Source of the DNA: Bacteroidia bacterium
Lineage (GTDB): Bacteria > Bacteroidota > Bacteroidia > B-17B0 > Aurantibacillaceae
Assembly (NCBI GenBank): GCA_016787895.1
Contig: JAEUTN010000014.1
Span: forward strand, 620,001-684,000
Direction: 5' to 3'
Length of the DNA: 64,000 bases
The notes beneath the pieces were generated by a model. The model was not told where the DNA came from. It saw nothing but the letters and a program-made list of their open reading frames with translations, and did not search any database. Shown here in pieces: positions 47,503 through 57,301 of this stretch. The translations under genes were made by a program, and so were the position numbers. Numbering within the stretch: the first letter of the stretch is position 1; each line of letters starts with the position of its first letter.

Positions 47503-48084
47503 CTACAATGTGTTTTTATAATCCAGATCTGTATAATTTCTGCGCTGACCCGCTGTTTTGTAATCGTTGATGAGCTGATCTACTTTTTCAAAAGTGAGGT
47601 TCTCATGGTAACTGGCGCCACATTGTAACATTGGTGCTGTGCCGCAAGAGCCCAAACATTCAGCCACCTTAAGTGTAAACATGCCATCTTTGGTAGTTTC
47701 CCCAACTTTTATGCCCAGTTTTTTCTCGATGTATTTTACAATATCTTCTGCTCCGTTTAACCAGCAGGAACTGGTTTGGCAAACCTCCAGCACACATTTA
47801 CCCACCGGTTTCAGGTTATACATGGTATAAAAAGAGGCCACTTCAAATACTTCGATGGGTTTTATGTTTAATACAGAAGCAACGTAATCCATCACTTCCG
47901 GACTGAGCCAGCCGCCGAATTCGGCCTGGGCCACATGAAGTACCGGTAAAAGTGCCGATTTGTGTTTGCCCTCAGGATAATTGGAAATTATTTTTTGAAC
48001 GGTTTTCATGGCTTCCTCACTGAATTTTAATTCAGCGCGTTTGCCTTTGTTGAATTCCTGTGTACCGTGTACCTGTGCTCCCAT
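47503..48084 (-). CDS. nuoE: NADH-quinone oxidoreductase subunit E
   Basis: A 193-aa thioredoxin-like [2Fe-2S] subunit (cluster N1a). The four ligands are in CQTSSCWLNGAED and CLGSCGTAPMLQ. The N-terminal helical part (KTVQKIISNYPEGKHKSALL) is usual. Separated from nuoD by a second four-helix-bundle element. Confidence 0.95.
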   Translation of the reverse strand: MGAQVHGTQEFNKGKRAELKFSEEAMKTVQKIISNYPEGKHKSALLPVLHVAQAEFGGWLSPEVMDYVASVLNIKPIEVFEVASFYTMYNLKPVGKCVLEVCQTSSCWLNGAEDIVKYIEKKLGIKVGETTKDGMFTLKVAECLGSCGTAPMLQCGASYHENLTFEKVDQLINDYKTAGQRRNYTDLDYKNTL

Positions 48085-48091
48085 TATTAAT

Positions 48092-48103
48092 TAAGTTAAA
48101 AGT
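48092..48103. repeat. Inverted repeat, 3' arm around four-helix-bundle gene 2
   Basis: The 12-mer TAAGTTAAAAGT is the exact reverse complement of bases 48499-48510. It lies between nuoE and the IVP-like gene; the arms would pair across the gene in the nuo mRNA. Confidence 0.7.
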
Positions 48104-48109
48104 TGAAAT

Positions 48110-48490
48110 TTAAAATTTAAAAGGCTGAACCTCCAACTTTTCTTTCTTCAATTTAATTATTATTGATGCTATTACTTTTTCAATTTGTTTTAACTCTTCC
48201 CAAATTTCCGTCAAAAGTTCACTTCTGTAATCGTACCCATTTGTTATAATTTCAAGCCAAAAATCAGTTTCATTTGCTGATTTTAATGCTATTGCATAAA
48301 ATTTTATTAGCTCTTTTCTCGAAACGCTTGATTTCGCCTCTCTAATATTAGCGCCAACTGAAGTCCCACTTCTTCTTATCTGACCTATAACGTCATAATC
48401 AATATCAGTCTTTTTAAGCGCAGTAGAAAGTTTAATGATTAAAATAGAAAAGTCTAAAGTCCACTCTTTTATGTCTTTTTGATATTTCAC
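48110..48490 (-). CDS. Four-helix-bundle protein (23S rRNA intervening-sequence type), copy 2
   Basis: A 126-aa four-helix-bundle/S23-family protein. The hallmark is RRSGTSVGANIREAKSSVSRKELI, then ANETDFWLEIITN. It is only distantly similar to the copy at 42002-42388, so it was probably acquired separately rather than duplicated in place. It starts with GTG at 48490 and sits between nuoD and nuoE in the same orientation. It is bracketed by 12-bp perfect inverted repeats with a further tandem ACTTTTAAC word on the upstream side. Confidence 0.88.
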   Translation of the reverse strand: MKYQKDIKEWTLDFSILIIKLSTALKKTDIDYDVIGQIRRSGTSVGANIREAKSSVSRKELIKFYAIALKSANETDFWLEIITNGYDYRSELLTEIWEELKQIEKVIASIIIKLKKEKLEVQPFKF

Positions 48491-48498
48491 TTTGTGCC

Positions 48499-48510
48499 AC
48501 TTTTAACTTA
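48499..48510. repeat. Inverted repeat, 5' arm around four-helix-bundle gene 2
   Basis: ACTTTTAACTTA, partner of 48092-48103, followed by a second ACTTTTAAC word ending at 48521. It lies between nuoD and the IVP-like gene. Confidence 0.7.
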
Positions 48511-48533
48511 TTACTTTTAACTTTGTACTTAAT

Positions 48534-49739
48534 CTATGCGTCCAGTTCTCCCGCGATCACATTCATGCTGCTCATGGTAATGATGGCATCGCTCAACAAT
48601 CCGCCTTTTATCATTTCAGGATAAGCCTGGTAATAAATAAAACAAGGTCTTCTGAAATGTAAACGGAAAGGTGTTCTGCCTCCATCGCTCACCAAATAAA
48701 ATCCTAATTCCCCGTTTCCGCCTTCCACACTGTGATACACTTCCCCTTTAGGGACATCGGTTTCGCCCATCACTATTTTAAAATGGTAAATCAGGGCTTC
48801 CATATCGTTGTATACCTGGTCTTTCGGAGGCAGGAAAAAATCGGGAATATTCGCATGTGAAGGCCCTTCCGGTAAATTTTTGATTGCTTGACGAATGATG
48901 TTCAGTGATTGCCACATTTCTTCCTGGCGAACCATAAAACGATCATAGGTGTCGCCGGCAGTTCCAACCGGAATCACGAAATCAAAATCCTGATAAGACG
49001 AATATGGTGTGGCCACGCGTACGTCGTAATCCACCCCGGCAGCGCGCAGGTTAGGGCCTGTAAAACCGTAGGACAACGCCATTTCTCCGCTAATCGGTCC
49101 GCATTTTATAGTGCGGTCCATGAATATTTTATTGCGTTCCAGTAATCCGGCAAATTCAGATAATCCTTTAGGAAAGTCCACTAAAAACTTATTGATGCGA
49201 TCCCAGGTTGTTTTGCTCCAGTCCTGTTCAAAGCCCCCAATGCGCCCGATGTTGGTGGTGAGGCGTGCGCCGCAGATGCTCTCAAAAATATCGTAAATGT
49301 GTTCACGGAACTGGAACAGGTACAAAAATCCGGTTGTAGCGCCGGTATCCTGACCTATGATGGTATTGCAAATAATATGATCGGCAATGCGCGACAATTC
49401 CATCACAATCACGCGAAGGTATTCCACGCGTTTTGGAATTTCGGCTTTGATAAGTTTTTCAACCGTCATGTGCCAACCCATGTTGTTGATGGGAGAGGAA
49501 CAATAATTTAAGCGATCGGTAATCGGAGTAATCTGCGCGTAAGGTCTGCGCTCTGCCAGTTTTTCAAATGCCCGGTGAATATAGCCTATGGTTGGTTCGG
49601 CTTCGTGAATGGTTTCCCCATCCATCTTCAGCACATTCTGAAAAATACCGTGTGTGGCGGGATGGGTTGGCCCCAGGTTGAGTATAGAATATTCTTTTTC
49701 TTCCTCTACGTTATGATTATGTTCTTGTTTAATGCTCAT
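48534..49739 (-). CDS. nuoD: NADH-quinone oxidoreductase subunit D
   Basis: A 401-aa subunit of the quinone-binding module. Typical segments are LNLGPTHPATHGIFQ, GYIHRAFEKLAE, RLTTNIGRIGGFEQ and the C-terminal ITMSSMNVIAGELDA. Separate from nuoC (not fused). Confidence 0.96.
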   Translation of the reverse strand: MSIKQEHNHNVEEEKEYSILNLGPTHPATHGIFQNVLKMDGETIHEAEPTIGYIHRAFEKLAERRPYAQITPITDRLNYCSSPINNMGWHMTVEKLIKAEIPKRVEYLRVIVMELSRIADHIICNTIIGQDTGATTGFLYLFQFREHIYDIFESICGARLTTNIGRIGGFEQDWSKTTWDRINKFLVDFPKGLSEFAGLLERNKIFMDRTIKCGPISGEMALSYGFTGPNLRAAGVDYDVRVATPYSSYQDFDFVIPVGTAGDTYDRFMVRQEEMWQSLNIIRQAIKNLPEGPSHANIPDFFLPPKDQVYNDMEALIYHFKIVMGETDVPKGEVYHSVEGGNGELGFYLVSDGGRTPFRLHFRRPCFIYYQAYPEMIKGGLLSDAIITMSSMNVIAGELDA

Positions 49740-49754
49740 TCAGTGTTGAATTAA

Positions 49755-50252
49755 TTAACGGCCAAACATTCTGTCGTCCTTGTCTTCACGGGTTTGATCT
49801 TCCAGAGGAAATTCTTTACGAAGGGGGAAAATATCCATTTCGTCCACATTTAAAATGCGCTTTAAATTAGGGTGGCCCAAAAAACGAATCCCGAAAAAAT
49901 CATAGGTCTCCCTTTCCATCCAGTTGGCAGCCGGCCAAAGTACGGTCAGGCTCTGCACTTCCGGTTTACCGATATCAAAAAAGGTTTTGATTCTTACCCG
50001 GTTGTTGTTGTACATGTTGTGCAGATGATAAATCACACCCAGGTGTTTTTCATCTTCCGTTTGTATACCGGTAAGGTCAGTAAGAAAATGAAAATTCCAT
50101 TGCGGATCTTCTTTCAGGGCTTTGATGACATCTACAACATGATGGTGTTTTACAGTGAATACCGGAAAGTCATACAACATCTCAGCGGAAAGTAATTCGC
50201 CCGGAAATTTTTCGTCAAGATAGGTTTTGATATTTGCTACAAGTTCTGACAT
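49755..50252 (-). CDS. nuoC: NADH-quinone oxidoreductase subunit C
   Basis: A 165-aa subunit of the peripheral arm (30-kDa family). The signature is WPAANWMERETYDFFGIRFLGHPNLKRIL. The frame opens at a TTG 3 codons earlier; the ATG at 50252 is 1 bp after the nuoB stop and is preferred. Confidence 0.95.
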   Translation of the reverse strand: MSELVANIKTYLDEKFPGELLSAEMLYDFPVFTVKHHHVVDVIKALKEDPQWNFHFLTDLTGIQTEDEKHLGVIYHLHNMYNNNRVRIKTFFDIGKPEVQSLTVLWPAANWMERETYDFFGIRFLGHPNLKRILNVDEMDIFPLRKEFPLEDQTREDKDDRMFGR

Positions 50253-50253
50253 C

Positions 50254-50814
50254 TTATTCAATTCCGTAACTGTTCATTAAACGTTTGTACTCTTCACTAT
50301 TCCGTCGGCGTCCCGATTCATTTTTAGCCAGCTCTTGTATCTTTAAAATTCCATCTATGATTTGTTCCGGACGAGGCGGACAACCCGGTACATACACGTC
50401 CACAGGAATAATGCGATCAATGCCCTGCAGTACAGAATAGGTATCGAAAATTCCTCCGCTGCTGGCACAGGCGCCAACGCTCAACACCCAGCGAGGCTCC
50501 GCCATTTGTTCGTAAACCTGACGAAGGGTTGGTCCCATTTTTTTTGCAATGGTGCCCATCACCATCAAAAGATCAGCCTGGCGTGGTGAGAAACTCAAAC
50601 GTTCCATACCAAAACGGGCCAAATCGTAATGGGAAGCCATGGTGGCCATAAATTCGATACCGCAGCAAGAGGTGGCAAATGGCAGGGGCCAAAGTGAATT
50701 GGCTCTGGCCAGACCCATTACTGCGTCGATTTTTGTGGCAAAAAACCCAGGACCCTCAAGTCCTTCAGGGGATTTCGCAATTTCAAGTTTTGTTTTTTTA
50801 ATGAGTTCTGCCAT
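50254..50814 (-). CDS. nuoB: NADH-quinone oxidoreductase subunit B
   Basis: A 186-aa subunit holding the terminal [4Fe-4S] cluster N2. The tandem cysteines are Cys50-Cys51 (FATSCCGIEFMA), with further ligands in SVGACASSGG and VPGCPPRPE. Confidence 0.97.
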   Translation of the reverse strand: MAELIKKTKLEIAKSPEGLEGPGFFATKIDAVMGLARANSLWPLPFATSCCGIEFMATMASHYDLARFGMERLSFSPRQADLLMVMGTIAKKMGPTLRQVYEQMAEPRWVLSVGACASSGGIFDTYSVLQGIDRIIPVDVYVPGCPPRPEQIIDGILKIQELAKNESGRRRNSEEYKRLMNSYGIE

Positions 50815-50838
50815 GGTACAGGTTTTTGCAAAAGCGAA

Positions 50839-51210
50839 TTAATCTTCCCACTTGAGGGCTCTTTTTGAGATCATGTAATAGAATCCGATCAGCAATAAGG
50901 CAATGAAACTAAACACCTCAATGATTCCAAGCAGGCCCAGTTCTTTATAATTTGCAGCCCAGGGATACATAAAAATCACCTCCACATCAAACAACACAAA
51001 CAAAATGGCTACAAGAAAATACTTTATGGAAAAGGGAACACGCGCGTTCCCCTGTGTTTCAATGCCACATTCAAACGACTCCAGTTTCACTTTGGTTTTG
51101 CGTTTCGGACCCAGTTTATGGGTGGCAATTAACGACACAGCAGCGAAGCCCACCGCAATGGTAAACATGATAAAAATAGGCAGGTAATCTACAGGTGAAC
51201 TGGCATTCAT
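50839..51210 (-). CDS. nuoA: NADH-quinone oxidoreductase subunit A
   Basis: A 123-aa membrane subunit with three transmembrane helices and the conserved loop KLESFECGIETQGNARVPFSIKYF. The ATG at 51210 is used; a TTG two codons up is less likely. It is the first gene of the operon; no perfect -7 element is seen in the 88 bp upstream. Confidence 0.95.
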   Translation of the reverse strand: MNASSPVDYLPIFIMFTIAVGFAAVSLIATHKLGPKRKTKVKLESFECGIETQGNARVPFSIKYFLVAILFVLFDVEVIFMYPWAANYKELGLLGIIEVFSFIALLLIGFYYMISKRALKWED

Positions 51211-51298
51211 GGGCAATCCAATTTGAGATTGTAAGATTAGGTATTTTTACACAAACCATCAAAAAAAGAAAGCCGAAAAACCCAGACGCAACCAGCTG

Positions 51299-54200
51299 TT
51301 ATTGCTTCAGGATTTTATATGTGGCCTGCCTTTCCTTGTCTTTCAGAATAAGTGTATAAACCCCCGCGGAATAGGTTGAAAGATCAATGCTAAGCCGGGT
51401 GTTATTGCTATCCTCCACCTGCGTTGAATACACAATTTGGCCGTTGGTGTTGCTGATCTCAATCAGAAGATGAGCGGGTAATTTAGCCGAAAATTGCAAT
51501 TCCAGTTCACGCTGCACCGGGTTTGGACCTAACTTCAGGCCATTGGCAAGTTCGGTCCATTCGTTCAGGGACTGGAATTCAATCAATACAGGAGGTGAAG
51601 AACTGAAACAGTTTCCATTACCGGCCCAAACACTGTAATAACCAGCCTGAAGCGGAACGTGCGTGGCTAAAGTAGCGCCTGGAATCGCAGTGCCGTTCAA
51701 ATACCATTGATAGATGGAGGCGGAAACTGAAGTGCCCAGAAATCCCGGCATAATAGTAACCGTTGGGTTTTGCGGAAGCGGGTCAACAAAAAGCGTGGCG
51801 TTTCCGCTGATCTGACAAGCTCCCAATGAAGCGGTATAATTGTAAATACTGGTAACTGAGTTTGAAACCGAGATGTTGAAGCCTTGTTGTCCGCTCGACC
51901 AGGCCACCTGATTCGCGCTGCTGTTCACTCCTATTTGTCCGGCTTGACCCACACATACTGAAGCGTTGATAGGCGTGGCCGTTGGATTTCCAACCACCGA
52001 AACGGTAGTGGTAAATGGAGCGCTGGGTCCGTTGCCGTTTGTGCTGATCAACTGCACGGTGTATACTCCTGTGGCACTATACGTCACTAGTGGGTTTTGA
52101 GCCGAAGATACGGAAGGGCTTCCTCCGGCAAAAGTCCAATTCCAGGCATTCGGTTGATTCGATGACATATCGAGAAACTGAAGCGGAATGTTCACACAGC
52201 CCGGAGCAAAGGCCGATTGCAATGCTGCAAAGGGAGGAGAACCCGGATCACTGTAAAGATCAGTTTCCCAAACGCCCCGTCCGTAAGTAGCGGCACGCAG
52301 TTTACCAGTTGGGTAATAGATTTCCAGGTCGAAAACAATAACATTGGGGAGGCCGTTAAAATAAGGCATCCAGGCGTTCATACTGGCTTCGCGATAGTAT
52401 ACGCCCACATCGGTTCCTACATAAAGCGCTTGAGGAGAATTGTTGGAATACACAATACAATTGACCGGTATATTGGGCAAGCCTGTGGAGTAATTGGTCC
52501 AGGTGGCTCCTCCATTGGTGGATTTATACACTTTGTTTCCGTTGGAATAACCTGAAAGGGTCACATAAATCGTATTGGGATTTAAATTATCCATGGCCAG
52601 ATCTGTAATCTGTGCCGAGGCAGCGGGAATTCCACCTGAAACGTTTGACCAGGAAGTGCCGCCGTTAGTGGTTCTCCAGATCCCTCCGGCATTGGTGGCA
52701 TAAATGGTGTTGGAGCCGGCTGGCGATACTTTTATTTCATCCAGGGTGGTGCCAATGTTACCCAAAGCCTGCCAGGTTGAGCCCTGATTGGTAGATTTAT
52801 ACACCTGCTGGTACCCGCAATAAATGGTGTTGGGGGTTGTTGGATCCTGTACAATTGGTGCCACCCAGGCTCCGGTTCCGCTGAGTCCATTGGTAATGTT
52901 GGCCCAGGTGGCCCCGTTGTTGGTTGACCTTCTGAAATCCCCGTACTGAATAGAACCATACATGGTGGTATTGGTGTTCCAATCAATAAAACAATCCATA
53001 CCATCGCCACCTAATACAAAATTCCAGTTGCTGCCGTTTAAAAGATTTGTTCCATTGTCCTGATGGCCGGTAATGATTTTGGAGGCCGTATTTGCGGCCA
53101 GACCCAGCTTGTACATCTGCGCAATATTCATGTTGCCATTAATGCTGGTCCAGTTAAGGCCCGAATTTGTGGTGCGGGCAATACCTCCATCTGTACCCAA
53201 AAAGCAGGTGCTGCCATTATAATACTTCACAACGTGTAAATCAGCATGTACTAATGGTTTTCCGCCACCGCCATACCAGTGTGAGTTCAGCACCCAGGTG
53301 CTTCCCCCATTGGTGGATTTCCAGGAGTTCACACCTCCTACAATAATTTCGTTCGAGTTGGTTGGTGAGGCATCTATGGCCAGGTCGTACCATCCCTGCC
53401 CGCCCGTACCTGAGCCGTTGGTACTCCAATCCATTATGTTTGGCGTTGAGCTCATGAGGGTAAAATTGGTGCCTCCGTTGGTAGACCTGTACAAACCTCC
53501 GAACCCATTGTTGTTGGCACTTGCCATAATGTAAATGCAATTGTCGTTGGCAGGCGTCACAGCCATCGAAAGCCGGTTGGTGTTCATGCTTCCAGCTGAA
53601 ATGGTAATTGCGGTAAAACTGGCACCTCCGTTGGTTGAACGGTAAAACGTTCCCCCATTCACAGCATACACACGTGTTGTATCACCAGGACGGTATTCCG
53701 CGTCCACATAGTTTCCATTTAAAACTAACGACCAGGTGGCCCCTGCATTAAGACTACGGTACATGCCCACAGATGTTGCGGCAACAAGAGTATTTGGATT
53801 GAGCGGGTTAATCAGTAACCGGTAAATCCGTCTTTGCTGAGACGTTTGCCAAAGCAGGCCGGTTTGGGTCCAGGTAAGACCTCCGTCGGTTGAACGCAGC
53901 ACCCCTGTCGATTTGGTATCGTTCGCGTCCTTATCCCCGGTTGAAACATAAATGTTGTTGTGATTTTGAGGGTCAATAGCAATATCTGAAATGCCACAGG
54001 AGGCAAATTGATCGGTGGTAGTGGTATAGGTTAATCCTCCGTCTTTAGTAAACCATAAACCCCCGGCAGCAGCCCCTATGTAGATGGTGTTTGGGTCTCC
54101 GGGTTTAATGGCGATGCACTGTATACGTCCGGCCTCTCCCCCTGAACCTGCACCCAGGCTGTTGCCAAAAGGCCCAAGTGGCACCCAGTTGGAAACTGTG

Positions 54201-54550
54201 GCATTGACTATTGAAGGATTAAAATTGGTGATTTGTTTAGCCGAAGCCTGTTCCTCAAGAAACTGATTATACTGGTCGAGGGCATAACTTCTGGAGGCAG
54301 TTTTCATGTTGCCGCTGGGATACACCCTTGGCTCCACAAACCATTGCCAGCGACGAAAGGCATTATAACCATGGCCACGCTCGTAAGGACGGTCCTTCCA
54401 ATAGGTGTCGAATTCCTTTACGATATCGTAAAAGTTGGCGGATGTGTCTTGCATCATGTCCACCCACTTTTGGGATTTCAATTGGAAGCCTGAAAGAAGA
54501 ATTAACAAAACCGGAAAAAACCGGGAAAAGGCGATAGCGCGTGTTGTCAT
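51299..54550 (-). CDS. Secreted Asp-box propeller protein with PKD and T9SS sorting domain
   Basis: A 1083-aa secreted protein. A signal peptide (FFPVLLILLSGFQLKSQ) is followed by a region with at least ten Asp-box/BNR motifs (STDGGLTW, STNGGSTW, STNNGATW and so on) that should form sialidase/sortilin-like beta-propellers (residues ~130-740). A PKD-like domain follows (NAWNWTFAGGSP, TYSATGVYTVQLIS), then an Ig-like segment and a type A T9SS C-terminal domain (LGPNPVQRELELQFS ... YSAGVYTLILKD). It is predicted to be exported and anchored or released by the type IX secretion system. The substrate is unknown. Confidence 0.88.
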   Translation of the reverse strand: MTTRAIAFSRFFPVLLILLSGFQLKSQKWVDMMQDTSANFYDIVKEFDTYWKDRPYERGHGYNAFRRWQWFVEPRVYPSGNMKTASRSYALDQYNQFLEEQASAKQITNFNPSIVNATVSNWVPLGPFGNSLGAGSGGEAGRIQCIAIKPGDPNTIYIGAAAGGLWFTKDGGLTYTTTTDQFASCGISDIAIDPQNHNNIYVSTGDKDANDTKSTGVLRSTDGGLTWTQTGLLWQTSQQRRIYRLLINPLNPNTLVAATSVGMYRSLNAGATWSLVLNGNYVDAEYRPGDTTRVYAVNGGTFYRSTNGGASFTAITISAGSMNTNRLSMAVTPANDNCIYIMASANNNGFGGLYRSTNGGTNFTLMSSTPNIMDWSTNGSGTGGQGWYDLAIDASPTNSNEIIVGGVNSWKSTNGGSTWVLNSHWYGGGGKPLVHADLHVVKYYNGSTCFLGTDGGIARTTNSGLNWTSINGNMNIAQMYKLGLAANTASKIITGHQDNGTNLLNGSNWNFVLGGDGMDCFIDWNTNTTMYGSIQYGDFRRSTNNGATWANITNGLSGTGAWVAPIVQDPTTPNTIYCGYQQVYKSTNQGSTWQALGNIGTTLDEIKVSPAGSNTIYATNAGGIWRTTNGGTSWSNVSGGIPAASAQITDLAMDNLNPNTIYVTLSGYSNGNKVYKSTNGGATWTNYSTGLPNIPVNCIVYSNNSPQALYVGTDVGVYYREASMNAWMPYFNGLPNVIVFDLEIYYPTGKLRAATYGRGVWETDLYSDPGSPPFAALQSAFAPGCVNIPLQFLDMSSNQPNAWNWTFAGGSPSVSSAQNPLVTYSATGVYTVQLISTNGNGPSAPFTTTVSVVGNPTATPINASVCVGQAGQIGVNSSANQVAWSSGQQGFNISVSNSVTSIYNYTASLGACQISGNATLFVDPLPQNPTVTIMPGFLGTSVSASIYQWYLNGTAIPGATLATHVPLQAGYYSVWAGNGNCFSSSPPVLIEFQSLNEWTELANGLKLGPNPVQRELELQFSAKLPAHLLIEISNTNGQIVYSTQVEDSNNTRLSIDLSTYSAGVYTLILKDKERQATYKILKQ

Positions 54551-54701
54551 GTTTTTTATTGAACCGATAAATATAGTCTTATTCCTAAAGTTTTAAACCA
54601 GGGGCCACAGATTTAACGTTCGTACTTAAAAACGGAGCCTTAAGGTAATCTTCAATGATTCAAACAAGTAATTTAGCCCTTTGTTTACCGCTTTTATTGT
54701 T

Positions 54702-54709
54702 TACATTTG
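54702..54709 (+). promoter_or_regulatory. -7 element TACATTTG of tatA
   Basis: A perfect TAnnTTTG match 17 nt before the tatA ATG, with TTTG at 54680-54683 at the right spacing for a -33 element: the clearest two-part promoter of this type in the window. Confidence 0.75.
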
Positions 54710-54726
54710 TATCTTAAATAAAAACA

Positions 54727-54921
54727 ATGGTTTCAGCATTTATTTTAGGGATTTTAGGTGGACTTGGTGCTCCTGAGATCATCATTATTTTGGTAATTAT
54801 CCTTCTGATGTTCGGAGGCAAAAAAATTCCGGAACTCATGAAAGGTTTGGGCCGGGGTGTGAAAGAATTTAAAGACGCCAGCAAAGGGCAAACCGAAGGC
54901 GGCGAAAACGAAGTTAAATAG
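54727..54921 (+). CDS. tatA: Sec-independent protein translocase TatA
   Basis: A 64-aa TatA/E-family protein. It has a short N-terminal transmembrane helix ([15 protein letters not shown]), the hinge FGGKKIPEL, and an amphipathic helix ([14 protein letters not shown]) with a charged tail. It forms the pore of twin-arginine translocation of folded proteins. No tatC is in the window. Confidence 0.93.
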   Translation: MVSAFILGILGGLGAPEIIIILVIILLMFGGKKIPELMKGLGRGVKEFKDASKGQTEGGENEVK

Positions 54922-54987
54922 TGATTATTTCTCTCTGGTGAAGCGTTATTCTTACAGGAGTAACGCTTTACGTGTTTTATATCTTTT

Positions 54988-56415
54988 ATGAGTACGTATT
55001 CTTTCAAGTCCATAGCCACCCTGCAAACCGACCTTCGTTCGGGAAACATCAGCGCTGAAACCCTGGTAAAAGAGAGCCTGAATAGCATCGCCGGCAAAAA
55101 ACACCTCAACGCGTTTTTAGAGGTGTTCGCCGAATCGGCCCTTCAACAGGCCAAAGCCGTTGACGAAAAACTCAAACACAACAAAGCCGGAAAACTTGCG
55201 GGAGTAATAGTTGGTTTAAAGGACAACATTTGTTACAAAGGGCACAAGGTGAGTGCCTCTTCAAAAATTCTGGAAGGTTTTGAATCCCTCTACTCCGCTA
55301 CAGTGGTAGAACGTTTGTTGGCAGAAGACGCCATCATCATCGGGCGTTTAAATTGTGATGAATTTGCCATGGGCAGCAGCAACGAAAATTCGGCTTATGG
55401 CCCGGTGCTGAATCCTTTGGACGAAAAACGCGTGCCGGGAGGTTCTTCCGGTGGTGCAGCCGCCGCCGTGGCCGCGCATTTGTGTCATGTTTCTTTAGGC
55501 TCCGACACAGGAGGATCCATTCGCCAACCGGCTTCTTTTACAGGCACCGTTGGGCTCAAACCAACCTACGGCCGGGTTTCGCGTTACGGATTAATTGCTT
55601 ACGCTTCTTCTTTTGATCAAATTGGTCCCATTACGCACAGTGTAGAAGACGCGGCGCTTGTTCTTGAAGTCATCAGCGGAAAAGATGTTCATGATAACAC
55701 CTCCTCTTCTGAAACCGTGCCGGCTTACTCTAGCTTGTTGAAGGACGATAAAAAATACAAGATTGCCTGTATAAAAGAATGTATAGACGCTGAGGGTTTG
55801 GACCCCGAGGTAAAACAAAATGTGTTGAAGCAGTTGGAGAATTTTAAAAAAGCCGGTCACCAGGTTGAGATGATTTCCTTTCCTTACCTGGAATATCTGG
55901 TGCCTACTTATTACGTGCTCACTACAGCCGAAGCCTCAAGCAACCTTTCCCGTTTTTCGGGCATACATTACGGGCACCGCAGCAAAAAAGGAACTGATCT
56001 TGAGAGCACCTATAAAAAATCGCGCAGCGAAGGCTTTGGTGCTGAAGTAAAACGAAGAATTATGCTGGGCACATTTGTACTCAGCGCCGGTTACTACGAT
56101 GCCTATTACAGCAAGGGACAAAAAGTGCGCAGAGTGGTTCAGGAAAAAACCCTGGCTTTGTTTAAGGAGTTTGATTGTGTGGTGACCCCTTCCACACCGG
56201 GCACCGCGTTTGAGTTTGGTAAAAACAGTGCTGACCCCATTAAAATGTATCTTGAAGATATTTTTACGGTGCAGGCCAACATAGCCGGCGTACCCGCCAT
56301 TTCGGTGCCATCGGGCAAGGCCTCTAACGGTTTACCCACCGGCATACAACTCATGTGCGATTATTTTCAGGAAGCCAAGTTGTTGAATTTGGCGGGGAAA
56401 ATCCTATCTGAATAA
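54988..56415 (+). CDS. gatA: Aspartyl/glutamyl-tRNA amidotransferase subunit A
   Basis: A 475-aa amidase-signature enzyme. The Ser-cisSer-Lys triad is visible: Lys78 in VGLKDNICYKG, the cis-Ser in PGGSSGGAAAA (around residue 153), and the nucleophilic Ser177 in GSDTGGSIRQPASF. The N-terminus (SIATLQTDLRSGNISAETLV) and the length are typical of GatA, which frees ammonia from glutamine to amidate Glu-tRNA(Gln) and Asp-tRNA(Asn). gatB and gatC are elsewhere. Confidence 0.94.
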   Translation: MSTYSFKSIATLQTDLRSGNISAETLVKESLNSIAGKKHLNAFLEVFAESALQQAKAVDEKLKHNKAGKLAGVIVGLKDNICYKGHKVSASSKILEGFESLYSATVVERLLAEDAIIIGRLNCDEFAMGSSNENSAYGPVLNPLDEKRVPGGSSGGAAAAVAAHLCHVSLGSDTGGSIRQPASFTGTVGLKPTYGRVSRYGLIAYASSFDQIGPITHSVEDAALVLEVISGKDVHDNTSSSETVPAYSSLLKDDKKYKIACIKECIDAEGLDPEVKQNVLKQLENFKKAGHQVEMISFPYLEYLVPTYYVLTTAEASSNLSRFSGIHYGHRSKKGTDLESTYKKSRSEGFGAEVKRRIMLGTFVLSAGYYDAYYSKGQKVRRVVQEKTLALFKEFDCVVTPSTPGTAFEFGKNSADPIKMYLEDIFTVQANIAGVPAISVPSGKASNGLPTGIQLMCDYFQEAKLLNLAGKILSE

Positions 56416-56630
56416 ACCGGTTTTTTGTCAAGATTTTTTAAATGCTAAACTTGTTTGGCTACTCAAGGATAGTGGCACAATGGGGGGAAGATTTACAATT
56501 GACGGACCTAAAAATAATTTAAATTTATGGTAAGAATTCCCCAACTGATCCGATGAATTGGACGCCTTCAAGAAAAAAATTAAAGATACAGAACTATAAC
56601 GGTTACACTAGCTTACATAATCTAACTAAA

Positions 56631-57197
56631 ATGTTGCAAAACTACATAAAACACAGTCCTTCACTTCTGCTCTTGACATGTGTGCTCATTCTAAATTTTA
56701 CGCATTGTAAAAAAAAGAATTCAACCGGAAGTAGTTCTGTTCACTCTTCTCAAGAGAAACTACCTGTTGAAACTCAAGAAGGCAAGAATACTTTTGGTTG
56801 TTTAATAAATGGTAAGGTTTGGATAGCTGAAAGAGGCGCTAATATATTAAGTGATAACCGATTTTCATATCAGGTGAATACAACTGATAACACCTTTTAT
56901 TTAGGTGCAAAAAAGCTGGATGCACAGCCGTTTCAAAAAATCGAACTATTTGCAAGAAATATTGGCTCTGTTGGAACATTTAAACTAAGCCGCAAGGGAT
57001 TTGGGCTTTCTACAATTTATTATGATGGAAAAGGAGGTGAATTTTTGATTTCCGATACGTTAAACTCAGAAATTAAATTTTCAAAATTTGATGCCATAAA
57101 TAATATTATTTCTGGAACTTTTCGATTCAATTTCTTTAAAGATAGCGTAGAGTACAAGATTACAAACGGAGTTTTTGATATAAAGCTGGAATTATGA
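56631..57197 (+). CDS. Hypothetical AT-rich lipoprotein
   Basis: A 188-aa protein. The ATG at 56631 gives a hydrophobic signal with a Cys-Lys-Lys start (LLTCVLILNFTHCKKKN). The frame opens 26 codons earlier, but that part is hydrophilic and unlike a signal. The mature part (GCLINGKVWIAERG, FYLGAKKLDAQPFQKIELFA) resembles the small beta-sandwich lipoproteins of Bacteroidota (DUF6252-like), by eye only. The base composition is AT-rich, and a TATAACGGTTACACTAGC stretch lies about 20 bp upstream, similar to the junctions in the 22.3-24.2 kb cassette region. Confidence 0.6.
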   Translation: MLQNYIKHSPSLLLLTCVLILNFTHCKKKNSTGSSSVHSSQEKLPVETQEGKNTFGCLINGKVWIAERGANILSDNRFSYQVNTTDNTFYLGAKKLDAQPFQKIELFARNIGSVGTFKLSRKGFGLSTIYYDGKGGEFLISDTLNSEIKFSKFDAINNIISGTFRFNFFKDSVEYKITNGVFDIKLEL

Positions 57198-57301
57198 CTA
57201 CCCTCTCGCGTGTAAATCCATGCCTGCATACAAATCATTGAAATTACACTTAAGCCTTGATTATTTATTACTGGCTTAGGTTATAATTAAGTCAAATCCA
57301 T

